The position numbers and the translations under genes are program-made. Below the pieces are notes generated by a model. It saw nothing but the letters and a program-made list of their open reading frames with translations. It did no database searches and was not told the origin of the DNA. A DNA stretch of 64,000 nucleotides, taken from assembly GCF_004353845.1 (NCBI RefSeq), contig NZ_CP037864.1, positions 1,302,001-1,366,000 on the forward strand, in the 5' to 3' direction. Origin of the DNA: Citrobacter arsenatis. GTDB lineage: Bacteria > Pseudomonadota > Gammaproteobacteria > Enterobacterales > Enterobacteriaceae. This document shows, piece after piece, positions 8,557 to 18,029 of this stretch (position 1 is the stretch's first letter; each line of letters starts with the position of its first letter).

Positions 8557-8676
8557 TCTTATCAGGTCTGCCATTATTTTGTAGGCCTGATAAGCGCAGC
8601 GCCATCAGGCAATCGGTGCCGGATGGCGGCGTAAACGCCTGATCCGGCCTACCGGCATCGTTAGCGCCATCAGGCA
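8557..8676. repeat. BIME cluster (three to four REP units)
   Basis: The adk-hemH gap holds successive REP units in alternating direction: TTATCAGG, GTAGGCCTGATAA, GCCATCAGGC, GCCGGATGGCGGC, GATCCGGCCTAC and GCCATCAGGC. This is a mosaic of two REP subtypes. Confidence 0.88.
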
Positions 8677-8765
8677 AATTCTCGTCTTACCTCTCACAGC
8701 AATTAGTTCTTCTTTATCGCTTTTCCGCTACAATTATCAACAATTTGAATCGATAAGAGGCGGTA

Positions 8766-9728
8766 ATGCGTCAGACGAAAACCGGTATCCTGCTGGCAAA
8801 CCTCGGCACTCCCGATGCCCCAACCCCCGAAGCCGTTAAGCGCTACCTGCGCCAGTTTTTAAGCGATCAGCGTGTAGTCGATACGTCACCTGCGCTGTGG
8901 TGGCCGCTGCTGCGCGGTGTTATTTTGCCGCTGCGTGCACCGCGTGTGGCAAAGCTGTATCAGTCAATCTGGATGGAAGACGGTTCCCCGCTGATGGTCT
9001 ACAGCAAGGCGCAACAGCAGGCGCTGGCCCAACGTTTGCCAAATACGCCTGTTGCTCTGGGCATGAGCTATGGTTCGCCGTCGCTTGAAAGCGCAGTCGA
9101 CGAACTGTTGGCAAGTGGCGTTGAACACATTGTCGTGTTACCGCTGTACCCGCAATATTCCTGTTCGACAGTAGCGGCGGTCTGGGATGAACTGGCGCGC
9201 ATCTTAGCGCGTAAACGCGCTATTCCTGGCATCTCGTTTATTCGTGATTATGCCGATGACAGCAGTTACATTGATGCGCTGGCCAAGAGTGCCCGTGATT
9301 CATTCGCTCAGCACGGCGAACCCGATTTACTGCTGCTCTCCTACCATGGCATTCCTCAGCGTTACGCCGATGAAGGCGATGACTACCCGCAGCGTTGTCG
9401 CGATACGACGCGTGAGCTGGTTTCAGCGCTTGGCCTGCCGCCGGAAAAAGTGATGATGACCTTCCAGTCTCGCTTTGGCCGCGAACCGTGGCTGACGCCG
9501 TATACCGACGAAACGTTAAAAATGCTGGCGGAGAAAGGGACCCGACATATTCAGGTTATGTGTCCGGGTTTTGCGGCCGATTGCCTCGAAACGCTGGAGG
9601 AGATAGCGGTACAAAACCGCGAGATTTTCCTTGAGGCTGGCGGTAAGCAATATGAGTATATTCCGGCGCTGAACGCCACGCCGGAACATATCGAAATGAT
9701 GGTCAAACTGACCGCAGCTTACCGTTAA
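8766..9728 (+). CDS. hemH: Ferrochelatase
   Basis: A 320-residue enzyme that inserts ferrous iron into protoporphyrin IX, the last step of haem synthesis. The catalytic His194 lies in LLSYHGIPQRY, and the conserved CPGFAADCLETLEEI segment supplies the acidic metal-side residue. The length equals E. coli HemH. It starts with ATG after a GATAAGAGGCGG ribosome site. The 3' end overlaps the convergent aes gene by 4 bases, so no terminator space separates them. Confidence 0.97.
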   Translation: MRQTKTGILLANLGTPDAPTPEAVKRYLRQFLSDQRVVDTSPALWWPLLRGVILPLRAPRVAKLYQSIWMEDGSPLMVYSKAQQQALAQRLPNTPVALGMSYGSPSLESAVDELLASGVEHIVVLPLYPQYSCSTVAAVWDELARILARKRAIPGISFIRDYADDSSYIDALAKSARDSFAQHGEPDLLLLSYHGIPQRYADEGDDYPQRCRDTTRELVSALGLPPEKVMMTFQSRFGREPWLTPYTDETLKMLAEKGTRHIQVMCPGFAADCLETLEEIAVQNREIFLEAGGKQYEYIPALNATPEHIEMMVKLTAAYR

Positions 9729-10684
9729 AGTTGCGCCCTGAAGTAACGCGCGCCCTCCCGTAACGCATCGTCGGCGGTTTTCATCATCCGCGAATAGTGC
9801 AGGAAGGCGTGCAGCGTGCCGGGGTACATTTTGTACTGGCAGGGCTGCTGATGCGTTTGTAGCGTCTGGAATAATAAGCGGCTATCGTCTATCAGCGGAT
9901 CAAACTCCGCGCCAGCAATAAAACACGGCGGCACATCGCGCGTCAGATCGTTATTAAACAGGCAATAATACGGTGACTCGCGATCGTCGGCGTTACGCAG
10001 GTACGAATTTTCGTACATCTGCAAGTCCTCGCGGGTTAAACCATCCCACGCTCCGCCCATCAGCCGTCGGCTCAGTGAATCCTGCAGGCCGTAAAGCCCA
10101 TACCACAACAATACCCCTGCCACCTTGCCGCATATAATGTGTTTGTCCCGTAGCCACAGCGCGCTGGCCAGCGCCAGCATGGCCCCGGCGGAATCGCCCG
10201 CAAATCCAATATGATTCACATTCAGGGAATAGTCGCCAGCGTGCTGATGAAAATACTGGCAAACGGCGACAATCTCTTCGATGGCTTGCGGGAAACGGGC
10301 CTCCGGCGAGAGTGAATAGTCGATACCAATTACCGTGCACTGCGTATAGCGCGCCAGTAAGCGCATAATACGATCGTGGGTATCCAGATTACCGAGAATA
10401 AAACCGCCGCCGTGCAGGTAATATAGCGTCGCCTGGCTATGGGGCTGGGGAGCGTAAATGCGTGTGGCTACGGGGCCGCACGCGGTAGAAATAACGCATT
10501 CGCGGGTATTCATCTGCGGGGCATCGGCATTCCACAGCTGTCGTTCATGAATGTAGTGTTGGCGCTGGGCCACGACGTCATCGGCAGCGGGCCACGGCGG
10601 CAAATCGTCGCGATGAAAATTCACCACGCTTTTCATTTCATCCGAAATTTTGTCGAGTACGGGGATCTTGTTTTCCGGCTTCAT
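9725..10684 (-). CDS. aes: Acetyl esterase Aes
   Basis: A 319-residue alpha/beta hydrolase of the hormone-sensitive lipase family, equal to E. coli Aes. The oxyanion-hole motif HGGGF is at 91-95. The nucleophile is in GDSAG at 163-167 (Ser165). The acid and base residues lie in the AEFDPLIDD and LHAFLHYSR segments. Aes hydrolyses short-chain acyl esters and in E. coli binds and dampens the maltose activator MalT. The gene is divergent from gsk and overlaps the hemH end by 4 bases. Confidence 0.96.
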   Translation of the reverse strand: MKPENKIPVLDKISDEMKSVVNFHRDDLPPWPAADDVVAQRQHYIHERQLWNADAPQMNTRECVISTACGPVATRIYAPQPHSQATLYYLHGGGFILGNLDTHDRIMRLLARYTQCTVIGIDYSLSPEARFPQAIEEIVAVCQYFHQHAGDYSLNVNHIGFAGDSAGAMLALASALWLRDKHIICGKVAGVLLWYGLYGLQDSLSRRLMGGAWDGLTREDLQMYENSYLRNADDRESPYYCLFNNDLTRDVPPCFIAGAEFDPLIDDSRLLFQTLQTHQQPCQYKMYPGTLHAFLHYSRMMKTADDALREGARYFRAQL

Positions 10685-10836
10685 AAAACGCTCCTTGTAA
10701 AGGTGAGTTATTGTAGAAATTAATCCCGCATAAACTGCGATCTCACCGTCTGATATTGAAACTCAGCGCCGCATCGCATGCGCAGCAGGGAATGTGCTAC
10801 CATGCATCGCTCAGTTAACCACCCGTAAAATCGACC

Positions 10837-12141
10837 ATGAAATTTCCCGGTAAACGTAAATCCAAACACTATTTTCCCGTCAGCGCGCGCGATCCGTTGC
10901 TGCAACAAATTCAGCCAGAAAATGAAACCAGCGCAGCCTGGGTGGTGGGGATCGACCAGACGTTGGTGGATATTGAAGCCAAAGTGGATGATGATTTTGT
11001 AAAACGTTATGGATTAAGCGCCGGGCATTCTCTGGTGATTGCCGATGATGTCGCAGAAGCGCTCTACCAGGAACTGGTACGTGAAAATTTGATCACCCAT
11101 CAGTTTGCGGGCGGTACTATCGGTAACACGATGCACAACTACTCCGTGCTGGCGGATGACCGCTCGGTGCTGCTGGGGGTGATGTGCAGCAATATCGAGA
11201 TTGGCAGCTACGCGTACCGCTACTTATGCAATACCTCCAGCCGTACCGATCTGAACTACCTGCAAGGCGTTAATGGGCCGATTGGCCGTTGCTTTACGCT
11301 GATTGGCGAGTCAGGCGAACGTACCTTCGCAATCAGCCCTGGGCATATGAATAAGCTGCGGGCGGATAGCATCCCTGAGTCGGTGATTGCCGGAGCCTCC
11401 GCGCTGGTGCTGACCTCCTATCTGGTGCGCTGCGAGCCGGGGGAGCCGATGCCGGAAGCGACCATGAAGGCGATTGAATATGCCAAAAAGCACAATGTGC
11501 CGGTGGTTCTAACCCTGGGCACCAAATTCGTCATTGCCGATAACCCACAGTGGTGGCAGGCATTCCTGAAAGAGCATGTCTCTATTCTGGCGATGAATGA
11601 AGAAGAGGCCGAAGCGCTGACCGGCGAGAACGATCCGCTATTGGCGTCCGACAAAGCGCTGGATTGGGTGGATCTGGTGCTGTGCACTGCGGGTCCGGCG
11701 GGGCTGTATATGGCGGGCTTTACGGAAGACGAAGTCAAACGTAAAACCCAGCATCCGCTGCTGCCTGGGGCCATTGCCGAATTTAACCAATACGAATTCA
11801 GCCGCGCCATGCGCCATAAAGACTGTACCAATCCGCTGCGCGTGTATTCGCACATTGCTCCGTATATGGGCGGGCCTGAAAAAATAATGAATACCAACGG
11901 CGCGGGTGACGGCGCGCTGGCGGCATTGCTGCATGATATTACCGCCAATAGCTACCACCGCAGCAACGTGCCTAACTCCAGCAAGCACAAGTTCACCTGG
12001 CTGACCTATTCGTCGTTAGCCCAGGTGTGTAAATATGCTAATCGCGTGAGTTATCAGGTGCTGAACCAGCATTCACCGCGCCTGACGCGCGGTTTGCCGG
12101 AACGTGAAGACAGTCTCGAAGAGTCGTACTGGGACCGCTGA
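10837..12141 (+). CDS. gsk: Inosine-guanosine kinase
   Basis: A 434-residue PfkB-family sugar kinase equal to E. coli Gsk. It phosphorylates inosine and guanosine in purine salvage. The PfkB signature NTNGAGDGALAALL lies near residue 355, with the general-base Asp in GAGD. The N-terminal motif VVGIDQTLVDIEAKV and the substrate-side GGTIGNTMHNY are present. The gene is divergent from aes and followed by a REP cluster. Confidence 0.97.
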   Translation: MKFPGKRKSKHYFPVSARDPLLQQIQPENETSAAWVVGIDQTLVDIEAKVDDDFVKRYGLSAGHSLVIADDVAEALYQELVRENLITHQFAGGTIGNTMHNYSVLADDRSVLLGVMCSNIEIGSYAYRYLCNTSSRTDLNYLQGVNGPIGRCFTLIGESGERTFAISPGHMNKLRADSIPESVIAGASALVLTSYLVRCEPGEPMPEATMKAIEYAKKHNVPVVLTLGTKFVIADNPQWWQAFLKEHVSILAMNEEEAEALTGENDPLLASDKALDWVDLVLCTAGPAGLYMAGFTEDEVKRKTQHPLLPGAIAEFNQYEFSRAMRHKDCTNPLRVYSHIAPYMGGPEKIMNTNGAGDGALAALLHDITANSYHRSNVPNSSKHKFTWLTYSSLAQVCKYANRVSYQVLNQHSPRLTRGLPEREDSLEESYWDR

Positions 12142-12144
12142 GTT

Positions 12145-12231
12145 CTTGCCCGATGGCGCTGTGCTTGTCGGGCCTACTACACCAATGTAGGAATAGGTAG
12201 GCCGGATAAGCGATAGCGTTATCCGGCACGG
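12145..12231. repeat. BIME/REP cluster
   Basis: REP units (GCCCGATGGCGCT...GTCGGGCCTAC and GTAGGCCGGATAAGCG...TTATCCGGC) lie between the convergent gsk and ybaL genes. Confidence 0.85.
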
Positions 12232-12235
12232 AACA

Positions 12236-13915
12236 TTAACTGGCCGTAGCAACTTCACCTGCAGGCGGCGTTTCAATTAGCTCCAGCATGGTGCGAGCGA
12301 TTTCACGCTCACCCATAACGACCTGATTGGCGCCGCGTTCGGTAATGTATTCCACCTCATCGTCATAATGCGCGCGGGCGATAATCTCAATCGACGGGCA
12401 TTTCTCACGTGCCGAAGCGACAATTTCACCCGCTTCATAGCCATTGGGAATGGTCAGCAGCAGCCAGCGCGCACAATCCAGATGCGCCAGATTCATAATC
12501 TCTTCGTTGGCGGCATTTCCCAGCACCGCACGGATCCCGCGCTCGCGCAGTTCATCCACCCGGGTACGCGAGGTTTCGATAACCACCAGCGGGATCCCCG
12601 CGGCCATCAATTTCTCACCCAGCAGGCTACCAACACGACCAAAGCCGACCAGCAGGGCGTGATTACAGATATCCACCGGAATTTGCTTCTCTTCTTCGAT
12701 GGCCTCTTCCAGCGTCTGCTCTTCCAGCGTTTCTGTTTTGGCGAGGTATTTTTCTAACACCGCGAACAGCACCGGGTTAAGCATGATGGACAGAATTGCC
12801 CCCGCCAGCACCAGATTCTGTCCGGCCTGCGGCAGGAGGTTTAACGCCATTCCCAGACCCGCCAGAATAAAGGCAAATTCACCAATCTGTGCCAGGCTGG
12901 TGGCAATGGTGAGCGCCGTTCGTTGGGAGTGTCCAAACAGGCGCACCAGGAAATAGGCGGCAAGGGATTTACCAAAGATGATAATCGCCAGCGTGCCAAG
13001 CACCGCCAGCGGCTGCTGGATCAGGACTAACGGATCGAACAGCATCCCAACGGAGACGAAGAACAGTACGGCGAACGCATCGCGCAGCGGCAGGGTGTCA
13101 TGCGCCGCACGGTGACTCAGTTCCGATTCATTGAGCACCATACCGGCGAAGAATGCGCCCAGCGCAAAGGAGACATCGAACAGCTCTACTGCGCCAAAGG
13201 CGATACCTAATGCGAGGGCGAGGACTGACAGGGTAAACAGTTCGCGTGAACCGGTTGCGGCGCTGCGGGCCATAATCCATGGCACCAGGCGACGACCCAC
13301 CAGCATCATAATTGCGATAAACGCCACCACCTTACCGATGGTAATGCCCATATCGACGGCCAGCGAGGCGAAGCCGACATCTTCTTTTTCCAGCATTCCG
13401 GCGACGGCGGGCAGAAGAACCAACGTCAGCACCATCATCAGGTCTTCAACAATTAGCCAGCCAATAGCGATTTGCCCGCGCTGGCTGTCAATGAGCTGTC
13501 TTTCTTCAAGGGCACGCAGTAGCACCACGGTACTGGCGGTTGAAAGACACAGACCAAACACGATCCCTACCATCAACGACCAGCCCATCACCGCTGAAAG
13601 CGCCATACCCAGCAGCGTTGCCACCGCTATTTGAGCAATCGCGCCGGGAATGGCGATAGCCTTTACCGCCATCAAATCCTTCAACGAAAAGTGCAGCCCC
13701 ACGCCGAACATCAGCAGGATTACGCCAAGCTCGGCCAGTTCAGGTGCGAGTTTGGTATCAGCAACAAAACCAGGTGTAAATGGACCGGCCAGAACGCCCG
13801 CTAACAGATATCCCACCAGAGGAGAAATACGCAGTTTATTGGCAATCATGCCTAATATAAAAGCGAGCACAAGGCCGCCGACAATGGTGGTGATAAGCGG
13901 GGTGGCGTGATGCAT
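12236..13915 (-). CDS. ybaL: Putative cation:proton antiporter with TrkA-N domain (YbaL)
   Basis: A 559-residue protein of the Kef/CPA2 family, about the length of E. coli YbaL (558). The N-terminal part to about residue 390 is a polytopic exchanger domain with the family segments SPLVGYLLAGVLAGP and STASTVVLLRALEE. From about residue 415 comes a cytoplasmic RCK/TrkA-N domain with the nucleotide loop LLVGFGRVGSLLGE. The frame is open 67 codons further upstream, but that extension is low in similarity; ATG at 13915 (MHHATPL) has GGAG upstream and is the family start. The substrate is unproven. It is downstream of fsr on the same strand. Confidence 0.93.
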   Translation of the reverse strand: MHHATPLITTIVGGLVLAFILGMIANKLRISPLVGYLLAGVLAGPFTPGFVADTKLAPELAELGVILLMFGVGLHFSLKDLMAVKAIAIPGAIAQIAVATLLGMALSAVMGWSLMVGIVFGLCLSTASTVVLLRALEERQLIDSQRGQIAIGWLIVEDLMMVLTLVLLPAVAGMLEKEDVGFASLAVDMGITIGKVVAFIAIMMLVGRRLVPWIMARSAATGSRELFTLSVLALALGIAFGAVELFDVSFALGAFFAGMVLNESELSHRAAHDTLPLRDAFAVLFFVSVGMLFDPLVLIQQPLAVLGTLAIIIFGKSLAAYFLVRLFGHSQRTALTIATSLAQIGEFAFILAGLGMALNLLPQAGQNLVLAGAILSIMLNPVLFAVLEKYLAKTETLEEQTLEEAIEEEKQIPVDICNHALLVGFGRVGSLLGEKLMAAGIPLVVIETSRTRVDELRERGIRAVLGNAANEEIMNLAHLDCARWLLLTIPNGYEAGEIVASAREKCPSIEIIARAHYDDEVEYITERGANQVVMGEREIARTMLELIETPPAGEVATAS

Positions 13916-14106
13916 TCCGTCTCCTTTGGTTGCTGTGATGATCCTGAAAACCCAAATTACGAGTAATAGTTTATGACAATTTTGATGTTTATGTTTATGA
14001 ATAATTATTGAATTTTGAAGAAAACGGGATTTTAGACGCGAAAAAGCACGGATCGGAAAACTACGATGATATCTGAGAGGTAAAGGCTGATGGCTACTGT
14101 AAGTGA

Positions 14107-14133
14107 TGACGGCCAAAATTTACTTTTGGCCGT
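14107..14133 (-). terminator. Perfect stem-loop after fsr
   Basis: An 11-bp perfect stem (GACGGCCAAAA / TTTTGGCCGTC) with a 5-base loop begins 7 bases past the fsr stop. No T-run follows on the fsr strand, so it could be an attenuator or stabilising hairpin between fsr and ybaL. Confidence 0.55.
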
Positions 14134-14140
14134 CAGAAAA

Positions 14141-15361
14141 TCAGGCTTTGTGTCGGTTATCAGGTAAGAATATGGTCAGTATCCCCAGAAGTGGCAGGAA
14201 AGCACATATTTTGTAGACCAAATCGATGCTGGTATGGTCGGCTATCAGCCCTAACACCGCGGCTCCCAAGCCGCCCATGCCGAAGGCAAAACCGAAAAAT
14301 AGCCCAGAAACCATGCCGATACGCCCCGGAAGCAGCTCCTGCGCGTAGACCAGAATGGCTGAAAACGCCGATGCGAGGATAAAACCAATGATCACTGTTA
14401 AAATCCCGGTCCATTCCAGCGTTGCATAGGGTAAAACGAGGGTAAATGGCGCTACTCCGAGGATAGAGCCCCAAATAACATATTTTCTGCCAATTTTATC
14501 GCCTAATGGTCCACCAATCACCGTCCCGGCCGCGACGGCAAACAGGAAGGCAAACAGGTGAAACTGGGCATTTTGTACCGATAATCCGAATTTTTGCATC
14601 AGATAAAAGGTGTAATAGCTGCTGATGCTCGCCATATAGAAGTATTTGGAGAAAATCAGCACCAACAGAATGCTTACCGCCAGCACCACTTTATTGCGCG
14701 GTAATGGATTAACAATCGCGACCTTCGGTTTTCCTTTACTCATCCGATGCTGCGCGGCGTACCAACGGCTGATTTGCGCCAGGACGACAATCGCTAATAG
14801 CGCAGCCAACACAAACCAGGCCACATTACCCTTACCATATGGCGCGATGATGACAGCCGCCAGCAAGGGGCCAAGAGAGCTACCGAAGTTGCCGCCAACC
14901 TGGAAAATCGACTGGGCGAGGCCGTGACGACCGCCGGAGGCCATTCGCGCCACGCGTGATGACTCCGGGTGAAACACCGATGAGCCGGTGCCAACCAGCG
15001 CCGCGGCGAGCAGTACCATATGGAAGCTGCCGGCCATGGCCAGCAACACTAGCCCGCTTAGCGTGAAGCACATCCCAATGGGCAGCGACCACGGCATCGG
15101 GTATTTGTCCGTCCAGTAACCCACGACCGGCTGCAGCAGCGAGGAAGCAAGCTGGAAGGTCAGGGTAATCATCCCTATCTGCATAAACGTCAGCGAGAAC
15201 TCTGACTGCAACAGCGGATAAATCGCCAGGATCAGCGACTGGATCATATCGTTTAGCAAATGGGAGAGGCTGATCGCGCCTAAAATGCCAAATGAGGTGC
15301 GTGCTTTAGCAACCGACGCTGACGCGCCAGCCACTGGCTGGGTTGGTTCACTTATTGCCAT
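14141..15361 (-). CDS. fsr: MFS fosmidomycin resistance exporter Fsr
   Basis: A 406-residue major facilitator with 12 predicted membrane helices, equal in length to E. coli Fsr. The N-terminal segment FGILGAISLSHLLNDMIQSL and the GYWTDKYP loop after helix 2 match the family. Fsr exports fosmidomycin from the cell; its natural substrate is not known. The start ATG lies 174 bases from the divergent ushA ATG, so the two share a promoter region. ybaL follows on the same strand. Confidence 0.95.
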   Translation of the reverse strand: MAISEPTQPVAGASASVAKARTSFGILGAISLSHLLNDMIQSLILAIYPLLQSEFSLTFMQIGMITLTFQLASSLLQPVVGYWTDKYPMPWSLPIGMCFTLSGLVLLAMAGSFHMVLLAAALVGTGSSVFHPESSRVARMASGGRHGLAQSIFQVGGNFGSSLGPLLAAVIIAPYGKGNVAWFVLAALLAIVVLAQISRWYAAQHRMSKGKPKVAIVNPLPRNKVVLAVSILLVLIFSKYFYMASISSYYTFYLMQKFGLSVQNAQFHLFAFLFAVAAGTVIGGPLGDKIGRKYVIWGSILGVAPFTLVLPYATLEWTGILTVIIGFILASAFSAILVYAQELLPGRIGMVSGLFFGFAFGMGGLGAAVLGLIADHTSIDLVYKICAFLPLLGILTIFLPDNRHKA

Positions 15362-15535
15362 AGAAAGTCACTTCTGTTTGGGTTGCGATTATGAGGGTAA
15401 TCTATTTTGTTATTATTACCTGACTAACATACCTGCGGAAGGTGTTTGAAGGAAGTCTCATTTCTGAAAACATTTTCGACTATTATTTCATATCATTGTA
15501 ATTTCAGTCGTTGATTTTGGCTCAGGGAGAGAAAT

Positions 15536-17188
15536 ATGAAGTTTTTGAAACGGGGCGTGGCGCTGGCGTTATTAGCCGCATTTGCGCTGGCAGGTCAGCC
15601 TGCACAAGCATACGAAAAAGATAAAACCTACAAAATTACCATTCTGCATACCAACGATCATCACGGTCACTTCTGGCGTAGTGAGTACGGGGAATACGGA
15701 CTGGCGGCGCAAAAAACGCTGGTGGACGGCATTCGTAAAGAGGTGGCTGAGGAGGGGGGCAGTGTACTGCTGCTTTCCGGTGGCGACATTAATACCGGCG
15801 TACCGGAGTCCGATCTACAGGATGCGGAACCTGATTTTCGCGGGATGAACCTGATTGGCTACGACGCGATGGCGGTCGGAAACCACGAGTTTGATAATCC
15901 CATGACCGTATTACGTCAGCAGGAAAAATGGTCAAAATTCCCGTTTCTCTCGGCCAATATCTATCAGAAAAGCACCGGCGAACGTTTGTTTAAGCCGTGG
16001 GCCATTTTTAAGCGCCAGGATTTAAAAATTGCCGTACTCGGTTTAACCACTGACGATACGGCGAAAATTGGCAACCCCGAGTTCTTTACCGATATTGAGT
16101 TCCGTAAACCTGCCGATGAAGCCAAACTGGTAATCCAGGAACTGAATATGGGGGAAAAGCCAGACATCATTATCGCGACCACCCATATGGGACATTATGA
16201 CAACGGCGATCACGGCTCGAACGCCCCTGGCGATGTCGAAATGGCGCGTAGCCTGCCGGCGGGATCGCTGGCGATGATTGTCGGTGGTCACTCACAGGAT
16301 CCGGTGTGTATGGCTGCGGAAAACAAGAAGCAGGTTGATTACGTACCGGGTACACCGTGTGCGCCAGACAAGCAAAATGGGATCTGGATTGTGCAGGCGC
16401 ATGAGTGGGGGAAATACGTGGGCCGAGCGGACTTTGAGTTCCGTAATGGCGAAATGAAAATGGTTAACTACCAGCTCATCCCCGTCAACCTGAAGAAAAA
16501 AGTGACCTGGGACAACGGTAAAAGTGAGCGCGTACTCTACACCCCGGAAATCGCTGAAAATCAGCAAATGCTTTCGCTGCTGACGCCGTTCCAGAATAAA
16601 GGTAAAGCGCAGCTCGACGTGAAAATCGGTAGCGTCAATGCGCGCCTCGAAGGCGACCGTAGCAAAGTCCGTTTCGTGCAGACCAATATGGGGCATTTGC
16701 TGCTGGCTGCGCAAATGGCGCGAACCAGCGCTGATTTTGGCGTGATGAGCGGCGGCGGCATCCGTGATTCCATCGAGGGCGGTGATATCACCTATAAGAG
16801 CGTGTTGAAGGTGCAGCCGTTTGGCAATATCGTGGTGTACGCCGACATGAGTGGGAAAGAGGTGATTGACTATCTGACCGCGGTGGCGCAAATGAAGCCG
16901 GACTCCGGGGCTTATCCGCAGTTTGCCAACGTCAGCTTTGTGGCGAAAGACGGCAAGCTTAACGATTTGAAAATCAAAGGCGAGCCCGTTGACCCAGCGA
17001 AGACATATCGCATGGCAACGCTAAGCTTCAACGCGACCGGCGGCGATGGCTATCCACGACTTGATAACAAGCCAGGCTACGTAAATACCGGCTTTATTGA
17101 TGCGGAAGTGCTGAAAGAGTACGTGCAGAAGAACTCACCGCTGGATGCCAGTATGTATGAGCCGAAGGGCGAAGTTACCTGGCAGTAA
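15536..17188 (+). CDS. ushA: Periplasmic UDP-sugar hydrolase / 5'-nucleotidase
   Basis: A 550-residue precursor, equal to E. coli UshA, with a Sec signal peptide (residues 1-25, cut after AQA). The metallophosphoesterase motifs are in place: ILHTNDHHGH with Asp41 and His43, GGDINTG with Asp84, GNHEFD with Asn116 and His117, and GGHSQD further on. The C-terminal substrate domain contains the FNATGGDGYP loop. UshA degrades external nucleotides and UDP-sugars so that the cell can take up the nucleoside or sugar. The start has a GGGAGAG ribosome site. Confidence 0.98.
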   Translation: MKFLKRGVALALLAAFALAGQPAQAYEKDKTYKITILHTNDHHGHFWRSEYGEYGLAAQKTLVDGIRKEVAEEGGSVLLLSGGDINTGVPESDLQDAEPDFRGMNLIGYDAMAVGNHEFDNPMTVLRQQEKWSKFPFLSANIYQKSTGERLFKPWAIFKRQDLKIAVLGLTTDDTAKIGNPEFFTDIEFRKPADEAKLVIQELNMGEKPDIIIATTHMGHYDNGDHGSNAPGDVEMARSLPAGSLAMIVGGHSQDPVCMAAENKKQVDYVPGTPCAPDKQNGIWIVQAHEWGKYVGRADFEFRNGEMKMVNYQLIPVNLKKKVTWDNGKSERVLYTPEIAENQQMLSLLTPFQNKGKAQLDVKIGSVNARLEGDRSKVRFVQTNMGHLLLAAQMARTSADFGVMSGGGIRDSIEGGDITYKSVLKVQPFGNIVVYADMSGKEVIDYLTAVAQMKPDSGAYPQFANVSFVAKDGKLNDLKIKGEPVDPAKTYRMATLSFNATGGDGYPRLDNKPGYVNTGFIDAEVLKEYVQKNSPLDASMYEPKGEVTWQ

Positions 17189-17350
17189 CAAGGCTATTTT
17201 GTTCGCCATTTTGAACGCGGGCAGTGCTCGGACAAAACTCACAGAGTTTTGAACGCCCATCAGGGCGGCCCGGAGGGGGAGCGTAGCGAATAATCCTCAC
17301 GTACTACATGTACGCTCCGGTTCCTGCGCGCTGGCCGAGTCCAAACTGCC
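17189..17350. repeat. Composite intergenic repeat with several stem-loops
   Basis: After ushA lies about 160 bp that codes for nothing and folds into short hairpins: CAAAACTC/GAGTTTTG, GCCC/GGGC and CGTAC/GTACG, with an outer pair GGCAGT/ACTGCC. It looks like a dispersed enteric intergenic repeat that is not REP or ERIC. I cannot name the family with certainty. Confidence 0.5.
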
Positions 17351-17381
17351 TTCACCAATAACGCCCTGTTGAGTATTCGAT

Positions 17382-17416
17382 TTGTAGGCCTTAAAGCTGC
17401 TCGCCATCAGGCATTC
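17382..17416. repeat. REP remnant
   Basis: A single degraded REP unit (GTAGGCC...GCCATCAGGC) just past the ybaK stop. Confidence 0.6.
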
Positions 17417-17429
17417 ATTCTATAACCGC

Positions 17430-17909
17430 TTAATCGCGGCGTGCGATGTCGGCGAATTTCGCATCCAGAATTTTCGCCAGATCGCCCGCTGCCAGTTCGA
17501 TATCCAGCCCGCGTTTGCCGCCGGATACGTAAATGGTGTCAAACGTTTGGGCGGGAGCATCGATCAGCGTCGGCAATCTTTTTTTCTGCCCCAGCGGGCT
17601 GATGCCACCGACCAGATAGCCGGTGGTTCGCTGCGCAACCATTGGATCGGCCATATCGACCTTTTTGGCACCTAACGCCTTAGCGACCTTTTTGAGATCC
17701 AGCTGGCCGGCTACCGGTGTAACGGCCACCGCCAGGTGCTTCATATCGCCATTCACGGCAACCAGCAGCGTTTTGTAAACCTGGTCCGCATTCAGACCTA
17801 ACTTGCGCACAACTTCGTCACCAAAATTCGTCTCAGACGGGCAGTGATCGTAGGTGTGGATCTGGAAAGAAATTTTGTTTTTTTCGAGTAATTTAACGGC
17901 GGGTGTCAT
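17430..17909 (-). CDS. ybaK: Cys-tRNA(Pro)/Cys-tRNA(Cys) deacylase YbaK
   Basis: A 159-residue YbaK/ProX-family editing enzyme, equal to the E. coli length when started at MTPAVKLLEKNKISF. The frame is open 13 codons further upstream, but that extension is not family-like. The conserved VYKTLLVAVNG, KKVAKALGAKKV and GYLVGGISPLGQKKRLP segments form the substrate pocket; the Lys in the first segment is the key residue in this family. YbaK hydrolyses cysteine from mischarged tRNA(Pro). The small RNA chiX lies upstream on the other strand. Confidence 0.95.
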   Translation of the reverse strand: MTPAVKLLEKNKISFQIHTYDHCPSETNFGDEVVRKLGLNADQVYKTLLVAVNGDMKHLAVAVTPVAGQLDLKKVAKALGAKKVDMADPMVAQRTTGYLVGGISPLGQKKRLPTLIDAPAQTFDTIYVSGGKRGLDIELAAGDLAKILDAKFADIARRD

Positions 17910-17994
17910 AGCAATTTTCCTGGCCCAGACAAAATACGACTCAAGCATACGCCTGATGTCTGTCTAAAAAATAGTACCATCTTGCGCAATAGTA

Positions 17995-18023
17995 TTGGCA
18001 GGATGATGACTTTGAGCGACAAT
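17995..18023 (+). promoter_or_regulatory. Sigma-70 promoter of chiX
   Basis: -35 TTGGCA (17995-18000), a 17-base spacer, and -10 GACAAT (18018-18023). The expected RNA start at 18030 is 7 bases past the -10. Confidence 0.8.
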
Positions 18024-18029
18024 CGAACT

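Noticed and set aside
13916..14116. 67-codon N-terminal extension of ybaL
   Set aside because: The extension is not hydrophobic like the family start and crosses the intergenic region; ATG 13915 has a better ribosome site.
16292..16891. Open frame of 199 codons antisense to ushA
   Set aside because: Low-complexity His/Arg-rich translation typical of antisense frames, with no start signal.
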